Translations under genes and position numbers: made by a program
Shown: positions 35,839 to 45,750 of the stretch, one piece after another
Layout: the number at the start of each line of letters is the position of its first letter
Position numbering within the stretch: position 1 is the stretch's first letter
NCBI RefSeq assembly: GCF_052857255.1
Contig: NC_135500.1
Coordinates: 48,200,272 to 48,264,271, forward strand
Reading direction: 5' to 3'
Source: Amblyomma americanum
Taxonomy: Eukaryota; Arthropoda; Arachnida; Ixodida; Ixodidae
Length of the DNA: 64,000 bases
Notes under the pieces: model-generated
Database searches by the model: none
Seen by the model: only the letters and a program-made list of their open reading frames with translations
Told to the model about the DNA's origin: nothing

Positions 35839-36888
35839 GTGCAGGATACCAGGCAGCTAGATCTGCTGCTCCTTAATTGTCAGAAGTCAGTTCTCTTGGC
35901 CGGTGACTTTAATTCTCATCATGTGTCGTGGGGCTTTAAGACAGAATTCTGTGGTAAGCGCCTTTGGGATTGGGTTGCTGATAACCTTTCGTATATGAAT
36001 TCAGGTTCGGCCACATTTCTCCGCGCACAAATTCGATCTGTGTTAGATTTAACTTTCACCAGCCCTAGTGTTCCTGTACTCAATTGGTCGACAGTGTATT
36101 GTGGAACATCTAGCGATCACATACCTATCGTTTATGATAATAATTGCCGCTTAACTCCGGCGTGCTCTCAGTTGAGGTCATATATAAACTATAACCAGTT
36201 TCAGTCTTCTTTGCGCTCCACTCTTGCTTCAGCGGTTCATTCTGCTGAAAAGCATACAGCAAAAGGCATATGCTTGGCTATTGAGGAATGCCGAAAGAAC
36301 TCCGAATTTTTGGTACGTACATCAAGAGGGAACACTTCAGCTAAATGGTGGAATGCAGATTGCTCACGGGACTACAGGCGCAGAAAGGCTGCATGGAAGA
36401 AGCTCCTACACAATCAGTGCCCAAAAGATTGGCATGATTATAAGTTCATTGCGGCTACTTTTAAATGCACAATCTCACAAGCGAAAGAAAATGATGAATC
36501 CGAGCATTTTGAGTTCCTATCAAAATCAGGAAATTGTCGCGAAGTTTTCGGATTCTTAAGATCGCGGAAAAAGATTCCGGTTTCAGGAAATTCACCCTCA
36601 TGTGTTTTCACCCCGCAAGAAGCAATAGAAACAGTTGAGACAATTGCCAAAGGACTAGAGCAGCGTTTCGCCTCTGTACTCCGCGTTTGTGGCGTCAGTG
36701 GACCAGTTTCAGCATGCCCCCTTATTACCCTTCCCGAGCTTTTCCCGATAGCGTTGAGGTTACCAAGTGCTGCTCCTGGCCCTGATAGGGTAACATCAAA
36801 AATGTTAAGGATCCTCTTTGAGGAGTCCCCTACATCCTTATTGCGCCTGGTTAATTTTTCAATCAAACATGCATGGATTCCTCTTTAG
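35839..36888 (+). pseudogene. LINE endonuclease C-terminal half and linker
   Basis: A 349-codon open frame. It holds the endonuclease strands around 'VLLAGDFNSHH' (catalytic D and N) and 'GTSSDHIPIVYD' (S-D-H motif), then the linker to the RT ('SKMLRILFEES'). It ends at a TAG before 'KIAKVIPLPKNNGG' of the RT. The N-terminal half of the endonuclease is at 35481-35765 behind another stop. Confidence 0.8.
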
Positions 36889-36903
36889 TGGAAAATCGCA
36901 AAA

Positions 36904-37634
36904 GTGATCCCTTTACCTAAAAACAATGGTGGCGGCTATTCTCTGGATAATATTAGACCCATTTCATTGACATCAAATGTGGTTAAGTTAATTGAAAGGG
37001 TCATACTCCTACGGGTTTCGGAGTATGTGGGCCGCAATAATATCCTTACTTCCTGTCAAATTGGTTTCCGTCAAAAATGTTCCATATGGAATGCTCACAC
37101 TGATCTTGAAAGTCACGTTCGTCTTGTGCGGCACGAAAAAATGCATGCTGCGTTGGTGACATTAGACGAAGCCAAAGCTTATGATCGTTTAGAACACTAC
37201 ATATTGCAAAGATGATATACTCTGCAGTCTCCGAATTACTTACTTGCGTGGATATCTGCGTTCCTTGAAAACAGGCAGTTTTTTGCATACAAATTGGTGT
37301 GAATTCTGTAAGATATAAACAATCCAGAGGTGTTCCACAAGGGCCAGTCTTGTCGCCTGTGCTCTTTAATATTCCGATGAGCTCTATTCCCAGCCATCAA
37401 AACATTCGCACGTTCGTCTATGCGGACGACATTGCATTTTTCACTGCTGCAGCTGACATTCACTCTCTCAATGTGCGCCTGCAATCGTACCTGAATTTGC
37501 TTGAAATCTGGTTGTGTGACTTACGTCTCACCTTAAATGTAAACAAGTGCGCTGTACTTGTTTTTTTTTTTCTAAATGAAAGATCCTGTTTATCTGTCTC
37601 TCTGTTACCAGCGACAAAATATTCCTCAAGTTAA
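36904..37634 (+). pseudogene. LINE reverse transcriptase (two broken frames)
   Basis: Frame one (36904-37215) has 'DNIRPISLTSNVVKLIERV' and 'CQIGFRQKCS' with a decayed aspartate block. Frame two (37299-37634) has 'RGVPQGPVLSPVLFN' and the catalytic YADDIAFF. A stop and a frameshift separate them, near 37216-37300. The thumb follows in pieces to about 38180. Confidence 0.8.
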
Positions 37635-38180
37635 GCCATTAAAATATCTTGGTGTCTTTATAATGACAGCCTCACATGGCGCTCTCACATTGACCATGTC
37701 GCAGTGAAAGGGGCACGTGCTGTGGGCATGTTGCGTAGATTAAGTAATCCCCGGTCTAGAATGCGGAGAGATGCACGTTTGCTGATTTATGTTTTGTATG
37801 TCGGACCAATTTTAGATTTTGGATTGTGCTGTTTTCTGGTACGGCTGCTTACAAAATTCGCCCGCTCGTTGTTTTGGAGCGGGAAGCGCTTCGGTTGTGC
37901 CTTGGCTCCCCAAATTTGTGGCCAATAACGAGCTTTATCTTGAAGCCCGTATGCCTCCTTTATCATCCAGATTTCAATTCCTAACTGTTAAAACGTACCT
38001 AAGGATATATGAATCAGATTTACACCTCTGCATGTCTGTTTTTGTTGCCAGCCGACTTCCTTTTTTGGAGTCCACTGGCCTAGATTTCATACCCCTTTTC
38101 ATACAGCTGGGTAATCTTGAATGACCGTTATGGATGTTCCCACCGCAGTCAAGTCTCAATTGCAAACCAAGTCACGAAAT

Positions 38181-39480
38181 AAAGCTGGTATGCTATAGAT
38201 CAGAAAAGTAATCCATACGGCATGTCATTGAGCAATATGTGGCACAAAAGCAACAGATTCAGCACTAGGACTTGGTGTCAGTTGTTGACAAGACTGTCCG
38301 TTTATTACTCAGCCACTGCTCACTAGCATGAGCATGCGCACATTCTGTAAAGACCCCAGCCGTCCGCTGCGGAGAGAAATGGGATCAGTACAATTTTAAA
38401 TGACTCTGCAGGAAACAGGCTCATTTTATTTTCAGGAATTTGATTACGAGCTGTATAACATAGGAGGCATGCAACCTCTCATCACCCTCCATGCTATCAT
38501 TTTCAGAAGAAGGAACCTTGTTTGCAGTTGCACTTTCAGGCATTTCAGGGGTGGCTGAAAATAAGGCAGACATCATTGATTGCAAATCCTTTCTTTCGGT
38601 CGCTCCCTCCTTCCTCTCTCCCTGCCCTTTTATTTCTGCTAGCCGCAGCTCAGGTGCTTCAGGTTTCGATGGCAGATGCCACGGTTAGCAACATCTTTTC
38701 CTTCTATTGTTATTTTAACGCCACAACGTTAACGGCACCATGTCACAGAAAAGCCGGTGTCGTCGGCGTCGGCGGCGTTGGCCGTGAGCGAAAAATCCTC
38801 TTCCTCGCAATGTACCCCACTGCCCCAACAGATAGCGCACGACAGCAGCGACTCCCGCTCATCTCGTTCGGCCGCAGTGGGGCCGTGCGGGGAGGCAGGA
38901 ATCGCGCAATGAGCGGCGAACAACGCAGCGAACATCCAAGGCGCGTTCACCACGAAGCTTGCGGCCTGCTGCCCGTTCCTTCGGCGCGGAAGCTGTGCTG
39001 GCGTTAGTGGCATCGGGTTCGTCAAAAACGATGTGCCGATGAACTACGACTGCAACGTAAGTCCCGCGCGTTCCGGCAAGGCGCCTGGCTGCGCTTATAC
39101 GTGGTTTGCCGCTCCGGGCGTCCGTTTCACCGTACTCAGCAGAGCGATTTGTCCAACGGCCAAGGCGTCGCGCCGAACGGGCGATGGCATTCCGTGGACT
39201 CCCTGGCAGCTTGAGACATCTAGAAAAGGGTGCTGAATAATAGGCCGCCGTCTAGGTGTGCATGCTCTCTCTGTCACCATTATTTAGTGTAGTTACAGGA
39301 ATGATTGTTTTCGGTTCCATTGAGTAAATATGCATAAAAGGCACTTTTGTGGCTCCACGCAAAATTAGGAGCCGGCTAGGGGTCAGAACATTCTGTTCCC
39401 TCTCCCACCTCGATGTGCATTTCTTCAACTTCATCCTGTGGACTGCTTGCGACATCTAATCAATGCTGGCTTTGTTTCAG
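38181..39480. other. Rest of the P2X7-like intron; GC-rich patch at 38730-39070
   Basis: The patch 38730-39070 has open frames on both strands, as expected from its composition, but no domain I know. The rest is AT-rich. The intron ends with a clear acceptor (tggctttgtttcag). Confidence 0.4.
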
Positions 39481-39643
39481 GCGCTACCAGTTTACTGCTT
39501 ACTGGCAGTGTGTGCTGTGGCTGTGGAGGCGGCTGGGGAGGCGCAAAAGAAGGCCACTGCCCGCCTGCATGGTAAAAGCTATGAGAGGCAGATACCCTGC
39601 GGAAACACACGCGGGGTTTCGGCTTGTAGCTTTCTCGAAATAA
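39481..39643 (+). CDS. P2X7-C-terminal-like gene, last exon
   Basis: The exon begins after 'ggctttgtttcag' in the phase needed by the donor at 33862 (CA + G gives Gln). It encodes 'RYQFTAYWQCVLWLWRRLG', then 'KRRPLPACMVKAMRGRYP' and 'THAGFRLVAFSK', and stops with TAA at 39641-39643. The pattern aYr.f..W.W..lG...r..iPsCvv..IR..yP...g.y.GF matches the end of the P2X7 C-terminal domain and of its free-standing relatives. The stop codon lies inside the poly(A) signal AATAAA (39639-39644). No other frame is as convincing. The gene as a whole is broken by the TAG upstream. Confidence 0.75.
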
Positions 39644-40059
39644 AGTAGTTGGCCACCTCTTTTCTCATTTTTCCTTCCAATGCAACACAGTATTTACATA
39701 CTGCATACAGACCATTTTGGGGAATGCGCTTAGCTTATTCAGTATCTGTGTAGTAGTATAGACATATTTAGATTGTTGTACACAATTTGTTTAAAAGGGC
39801 CATAAACTCTCTGGCAGACGGAAAAGGACAAGCTGTCCTTGTACATCGTCCAAGTACATCGTCCTTGTACATCGACCAGAGGAAGGCATTCTATGCCCCG
39901 AAACATGCGATTTCAACTTGGCACTAGCAGGATGAAGTAGTGGATCTCCTCATACCCTATTTTTGCTTGCGGTGCATCGGAGCTTTTACAGACTGCATAA
40001 AGACCACTTTTTGGGAATGTGCTAAGCTTATTCAGTCTGTGAGTAGCAAAGACTTATTT
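39644..40059. other. No gene seen; possible Penelope-like tail near 39880
   Basis: A short imperfect tandem ('gtccttgtacatcg' twice) lies at 39833-39880, followed by 'gaggaaggcattctatgccc', which resembles tails of tick Penelope-like elements. Confidence 0.4.
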
Positions 40060-42202
40060 GTAGTGGAACTGCTCTACAACAGTTGTTTATAAGGGTGGAA
40101 CTGTGGTGGTGGACCAAAATTTTCAGAACTCAACTGCCCGGCTGATGCATGAACCAACAAATTCGCATAGTAATGAAAAAAAAAGAAGCGGGTCCTCCTC
40201 GCTTCCACGAGCTCCTGAAGAGAAGTCCTTGTGAAGGCCGAAGTCATTGGTGCTGGCTTCTGATACACCAGAGAGGGATCGCCAGAGCTTGCTCCTGCTG
40301 CTAACTATTTAAACAAGCTTTCCGACATACTCAGAAATGTGGTCTTCACATAATATTATTCCAAAAGGCTCCACCCAAGGTACTCATTCGGGGTGAAACT
40401 TAATACTCACTGTAAGTGGTAGGTGTTTTGAAGGGACACACGGTGTGATGGCCTTTTAGCGCCTTGGTGGTCTTCATCATCCAGCGTGAATTACCTTCTT
40501 TGGTCACAGCCTGGGAGCGGTCCACATTTTCATTGAAGTGGAGGAGGGCAAGTCGCGGCCTGTAAGTTGAGGATATTACATAAGGTGGCAATTGCGCATA
40601 ATGATCCGGAGCACGTGAATATGGTTAGATGCTGACTCTTGAAATAAATGAACTGCTTCTAGGCACAGGACAGAACTGCAACATAATATTACCTTGCAAG
40701 CATCCCTGTTGGGGAAAATGCCGGAGACTTTGGTGCGAAATCAATCAGGGCACTGCGGAATGCCTCCAGAGCAAACGGCATCTGTGCACCTTCCTTGAGG
40801 AGACGCTTGTCTCCGGTGATCAACTTGAATGATCGCATGCCTGGGAATCTTGAGGAAATGGTATGCTTTAAAAAAAGTTCTTTAGGCAAGGGCAACAAAA
40901 GCTTACTGGTGTCCTCTTACTTGTCCCCTCTGACATGTCGTCGTGGAGACATCTTGGATGCAGTCCGTCATGTCCAGAGTGCTGGTCGATGACGTGATTT
41001 TGCATTCTCCGCCAGATGTCGACGACCAGCTCTGGATCGCCCCCTCCGGCCCGGGCTGTCCAGTACATGCGGTTGGTAGCTGCCTGAATCCACATCTCCA
41101 GCTCCTGGCATCCAGCCCGCTTGCTTGCCGCAGTCAGCTTTTTCTTGACACCTCAAATTTAAAAATATATATCAGGAAAGCTTGCAGCACATTCTCTGCA
41201 AGCAAGAAGCTTTTCAATCAGGCTATCAAATTTATTTCTTTCGGAGATGTGGCAAATGTCAAAGTAGTGGTTGACATTGAGCTCATAGGTCTGCATGCAC
41301 TTTCATGTGGCAGGGTGGCCGTCAGTCGTGAGAGACACGCTCTTGATACCTGTGTCATGCATTATCGGGGGATAACAAGATGACAATAATTTGATTATCT
41401 ACCAAGTTAGCCTTTGTAGCATGCTGCTGATAGGCGGCGACATGCATGCATGCACGTACATTCTTCCTTGAAGAAATACAGCTGCTTGATTAGGCCTTCC
41501 TTCTCTATGTTCACGCTGGCCATCGCCTGCTCAACTGCATGAAGATGGGTTATAATCATTACGTTACTGTATTTGCACTCAGCTTACCAACTAGTTACAT
41601 AAATATAGACCACTGAATTATTGCAACTGTTTTCCACAGAAGTATCTACAGACCTCTCCCAGCTGGACTCGGACTGAGTGAAAAATTCTGTTATCTGCTG
41701 AACATTCGTGGTGTATGTCAGAAACTTGTCAGAAAACCCAGGGGAGTCAAATCGTTCGTCACCAGTGACATCAACCTCTTTGTTGCGCAACTGGTCGATG
41801 AGTCCAGCTTGTTCTTGTAGCCAGATCTGTTTAAATGTCATTCCATTTGTTGACTAGCGCAGCATGCGGTAAAATAAAAATTTAGTTTGATTGTCCACTA
41901 CTTTTGCGGTGGTGACTAGAACACAACAAAAAAAACAGAAGTGTGTTCGTTTAATCTGAACCTTATTGCTGCCTTTTGGCTGCATATAATTGAAGAACTT
42001 TGTCTAAAACACTTCTGCTTTGTTCATTAAAAGTAGGAATCTGATCATGCTGTGGTAAAATATATTAGTATGCTTGGTTTGTTGGTCGCCTTTTCTACCG
42101 AAGGAAACAGGAGGGCATTCTGATAGGTGTAGAAGGTCTGGTCGCTTGCGACCTGCACATTCATGTGACGCAGCATCCTCAGCATGGAAGTTATATTTGC
42201 TC
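40060..42202 (-). pseudogene. Intron-split transposase-like gene (Kolobok-like by inference), broken
   Basis: Minus-strand blocks lie in order. 42202-42080 has 'GANITSMLRMLRHMNVQ' and 'YTYQNALLFPS'. 41826-41640 has 'IWLQEQAGLIDQLRNKEVDV' and 'GDERFDSPGFSDKF'. 41540-41450 has 'IEKEGLIKQLYFFKEE'. 41375-41240 has 'IKSVSLTTDGHPAT' and 'VNHYFDICHIS'. 41110-40930 has 'LEMWIQAATNRMYWTARAGG' and 'WRRMQNHVIDQHSGHDG'. 40890-40690 has 'FRSALIDFAPKSPAFSPTGM'. 40580-40400 has 'LALLHFNENVDRSQAVTKEG'. Together they match a large family in ticks and fish that I recall as transposase-derived, with catalytic-type Asp in GDERFDSPG and TTDGHP. Some blocks have splice-like borders (for example tttaaacag at 41827). 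An in-frame TGA in DGHPAT-stop and other shifts suggest decay. Confidence 0.7.
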
Positions 42203-43309
42203 CTGAAAAGAGCACGTGGCTAATCAGCATAAGGTCTCCTGCTGCCCTTCCATTGATTACAGGCCGCCTGTTTCACGTCCGGACATGCTCTAGGGGCAGA
42301 TACTGATGGCATTGATGAGACCAAATGCCACAGAAAGCGCCGCTTTAGCTGACATAATCACTCTACGGCGCGCGTAAAATTGCCGAACAAGCTCAGGCAC
42401 AATTTTCTAAGCTTATAAGAGCGACCCCACGCTTACGAACGCTAAGCACGGAACATTGTTAGTTGTTTAGCTTCTGCAAATCATGAGTAATCGCGTCATG
42501 ATACAGCCACGTAAGTTTTAGAACAAACTATATTTTCAGCCTGACGCATGTTTGAGTCAGCGACCCTACTGAACGTCGAACGCTGGTGCCATGCTAAGAA
42601 AAAAATTCATTCGCAGATATACTTACCAGGACTCTTTGGCGCGTCGGGGCCTGTCGCTCTGTTCCATTTACGACAGGAAGTCGAAGCGTGGGCAGGAGGG
42701 TCGGGCCGAAGGAAAGCGCATGCCTCAAAGTGTTAAGAAATGGGGAACCTCTGGTAGCGTCCCGGCGTTGTTATCGCGTCCCGCGCAACGTTGTGGTTCA
42801 TCCAGTGGCAAGCAGAAGAATCTTAGGCCCTTTGGACAGTTTTTTGAAGCCCATTAGGGCACGTCCTCACCGAACAAACTTCCGGCATCGCGAAATTATC
42901 ACTCGTGAATCCAACAGCACATGCAACAAACCGGGATGGCGTCCCATAGATCACACGAAAAAGTGCAGATCCAATGATATCGCGGAATAGCAAAAGTGGG
43001 AAGTGCGGCAAACACGGGGCCTTCGAGGAAGGGGAACCGCGCGCACCGACAAACCACAAGCAAAAGAGAGAGACGAGCGCTTCCTCAGAGCATGCAGAAG
43101 TCACCGTGGTGGGCGCATCACTCCTGTGATATATTCTATGAACCGCAACTATGTCGAGCTTTTATAAAAACTAATACTTACGGCGTGTCCAGAAACAGTA
43201 ATAGAAATTACTTCAACTATTTTCACAGTTTTCATTCCCCTAACTCCAAGTCGTAGGCGAAAGCAAACAGTCCACGCGTATTTTTATTTCCGTGGGCTTA
43301 GTTAGCGGC
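42203..43309. other. Little recognised; possible 5' exon on the minus strand at 42627-42667
   Basis: On the minus strand an ATG at 42667 opens 'MEQSDRPRRAKES' and runs to a good donor (gtaagtat) at 42626, leaving in phase 2. It does not join in phase to the block starting at 42202, so at least one exon would be missing. The rest holds no gene I can support. Confidence 0.35.
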
Positions 43310-43650
43310 TATTGTCTGCGACTGAAACTGTTTATTCACAGAAAGCCGAAAAGCAATATAAAACGGAAAGCGAAGCCGCCACTGGACTGCTTGAAAGGCA
43401 CTCCACGCGTTGGTTGACACCTCCTGCCTACAACGTTGAGTTCAAAAAAGAGGTGGGAGCCGGGACAAATTCCGATTTATTTAGGGCAGTCGGCCACACA
43501 GGACAACAATTCAAAGTTTGTAAGAATGCTCGGAACCTGTTTCCGATCGAGTTTCCGCGGCAAAAAGACGAGTTCAGATTCATCTTTATTGCACCTTTAA
43601 GGAACTTACAAGTAGTGAGAAGGCATTGCAATTCTATTCCTGTTATATCC
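43310..43650 (+). repeat. Dispersed repeat (copy 2, inverted relative to 33030-33376)
   Basis: It shares 'ggcactccacgcgttggttg', 'ggccacacaggacaa', 'tttccgcgg' and 'gacgagttcagatt' with the reverse complement of the copy near 33 kb. The open frame over it is a by-product. Confidence 0.65.
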
Positions 43651-43924
43651 TAATTATATTTTATTCCCTTATAGGTGGAGCACTTATAAGAAGCAATACT
43701 GACAACTATTGGTCAACATTTCACATTTTCTTTCTATTGATGACGTCACGCCGTTTCGACCAATCGTGAATTTTATAACTCCAACACATTTTGCGCGACA
43801 CGAGTTCTTCGTGCCCTTGAGACATCTAATGCTTTCGCATTAATAACACACGGAAGCCAGGAAATATACCTCCGCTGTACATCAGCCTCTGAAAACAACT
43901 AAAGAACGTTTTGGTTTTCTGGTT

Positions 43925-44116
43925 TTATGGGGTTCAAGGTCCCAAAGCGGCTTAGGCTATATGGGACGCCGTAGTGGAGGGCTCCGAAATATTTCCACAA
44001 CATTGGGTTTTTTGACCTGCTACGAAATTGGACAGTGCATGAGCCTCTAGCATTTCGCCTCTATCAAAATGCAAAAGTGGCAGCCGGGATCGAACCCGAG
44101 TCTTTTGGGTCTGGAG
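43925..44116 (-). repeat. Ruka-like SINE, body part (left piece, split by a LINE)
   Basis: Read on the minus strand, the body ('gggacgccgtagtggagggc' in plus notation) and B box (inverse of gggatcgaacc) are present. The SINE stops at 44116 and its A-box part is found 3.5 kb away at 47646-47676, so a LINE has been inserted in it. Confidence 0.85.
44105..44116. repeat. Target site duplication, left copy
   Basis: ttgggtctggag occurs here and again at 47634-47645. In the intact SINE it would occur once. Confidence 0.9.
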
Positions 44117-45750
44117 AGTTCTGCGAGAATGGCGTTGTGGCTGATGTTGTCGAAGGCCCCCTTGAGGTCTACAGCCAAGATTACGCCTTCTCGAGTCCCC
44201 GATATTTGTTTTAGTACCATGTCTCTTAACTGGAGCATCACGTCTTGCGTGGAGAGTCCCGTTCTGAACCCGAACATAGTATCCGGAAACAGACCGTTGT
44301 CCTCCATGTAGTTGCTCAGTCTAGTCTTGACCACTTTCTCGTATAGTTTACCAAGGCATGAAGTTAGCGATATCGGCCTAAGGTTCTCTAAACTGGGTGT
44401 TTTCCCTGGTTTAGGTATCACGATAATCTCAGCGTGTTTCCACTCCGCCGGGACCGTGCCCCTTTCCCAGTGCTCGTTGATTAGTCCGGTCAGGCTTTCC
44501 ATTTGGTCATCACTGAGGTTTCTGATCATTGCATTGGTTACTTGATCTTTTCCCGGTGTTGTGTTCCTCGTGAATGACCTGGCAGCCGCGTATACCTCGT
44601 ATTCTTTTATCGGGTCATCCAGCTTCGAGTTCCTTGTCCCTGAATATACCATGGTGCAGTGTGGCACCTGCGTGCTTCCGACGTACCTGGACCAAAGAAA
44701 ATCTGTAATCTGGGCGTCCGTGCCCTGAAAATTGTGCGTGATACGTTCTATCGTTTTGCTGTTTTCTCTCTTCGATTTTGTCGGGTCTATGAGGTGCCTG
44801 AGCAGCGCCCATGTTTTAGCGCTACCCAAGTTGCCGTTTAGTTCATCGCAAATTTGGTGCCAATTATCTCTAAGTAAGTTTGCGGTGTGGTCTTCTATCT
44901 CCTTATTGATTTGAGCTATTCTGAGTCTCAATTTTCTGTTATGTTTTTGTTTCTTCCATCTTTTCGTCAGCCCCCTACGAGCCTCCCAAAGATGTAGCAA
45001 TCGTTTATCCGCACGTGGAAAATCATCGGTAACCTCTAGCGTCATAGTATTGTCTCTGTGGACCTCCCGTAGTCGTTTGGTCCACTTTTCGATGTCCGTT
45101 ATCGCATTTCTTCCGCCTTCATTCTCCAACTGTTGTCGGAATTTTTTCCAATCTGTGATTTTTGTCTTCCTCTGGATTGTGCTGAACCTTGTAAGTTTAA
45201 TTTGCGTTTGAATTACATAGTGGTCGCTTCCGAACTGCTCCCCGGTGTTAGACCATTCGTAGTCTAGGATATTTCCTATGATGGTCAAATCAGGGCTAGT
45301 GTCTCTTGAAACGCTGTTTCCGACCCTAGTAGGGTATCTGCTATCGGTAACGATTTCCAGCCCGTGCGTGTCCACTCCATCTAGGATGGTTTTTCCTTTC
45401 TTTGTATTCATCTTGTAGCCCCACTCTTTGTGCGGAGCATTGAAATCTCCTACAATCACAAGGTGGTTTTGTTTTACCAGGCCGATCACCGCTCTAATGA
45501 TTTCTCTGAAGTCATGTCTCCTCTTGCGCGGTGGGGAATAAATGTTAAGTACGAACTGGCTCTTCTCCCCGCGCTTCTTAGGTATTACCTCTATTAAAAG
45601 GTGTTCTATATCTTCTTCTGGCGTCGTGTGCTTGTGCGTAGTGACCCCCTTCTGACATAAAATGGCCACTTTTTTATATCTTTCATCTACTATGGTGTCG
45701 TAGCCGACTATCTTCGGCGAAGTGTTAGTTTCTTGCAGCGCTATTACAGT
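44117..45750 (-). CDS. I-type LINE ORF2, endonuclease and N-terminal RT (inverted segment)
   Basis: It nicks the target and starts cDNA synthesis in a complete element. Order on the minus strand: 'VIALQETNTSPKIVGYDT' (endonuclease start, about 45690-45745); 'NHLVIVGDFNAPHKEWGYK' (catalytic D and N); 'SDHYVIQTQI' (S-D-H); a basic linker; RT blocks 'IIVIPKPGKTPSLENLRPIS', 'MFGFRTGLSTQDVMLQL' and 'LAVDLKGAFDNISH', the last holding the first catalytic Asp. The frame stays open past 44117 into SINE sequence and stops at 44047; these last codons are not part of the LINE. There is no stop inside. The start of ORF2 is missing because the insertion is truncated. Confidence 0.9.

Larger units (their letters stand above)
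34190..38180 (+). mobile_element. LINE with ORF1 zinc knuckles, endonuclease and RT (broken), inside the P2X7-like intron
   Basis: In order: ORF1-like sequence with 'SGARSIPVTLVPKDSGS' and 'INNPEPVRAALQAATSL' (34263-34463); three CCHC-type knuckles (CSNCWPYGHSACGC, CSKCGNDHPPNLC, and a decayed third, about 34775-34925); a Gln/Pro-rich end; apurinic-type endonuclease with 'IIILQETLR', 'LLAGDFNSHHVSWGF' and 'SDHIPI' (35590-36130); and RT with 'VIPLPKNN', 'NIRPISLTS', 'GVPQGPVLSPVLFN' and YADDIAFF (about 37420-37445). Stops and frameshifts split both ORFs. RNase H is not seen. ORF1 with three knuckles and this RT suggest the I or Jockey group. Confidence 0.82.

Noticed and set aside
38522..39025. 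Genes on both strands in the GC-rich patch
   Set aside because: No domain, no borders; the overlap of open frames on both strands follows GC content.
39833..39880. A CRISPR-like or regulatory tandem repeat
   Set aside because: Only two or three imperfect short units without regular spacers; it is a small tandem duplication in a eukaryotic genome.
42627..42667. First exon of the transposase-like locus
   Set aside because: ATG and donor are good, but the phase does not fit the next block at 42202, so it cannot be joined without a missing exon. Noted only inside the neighbouring entry.
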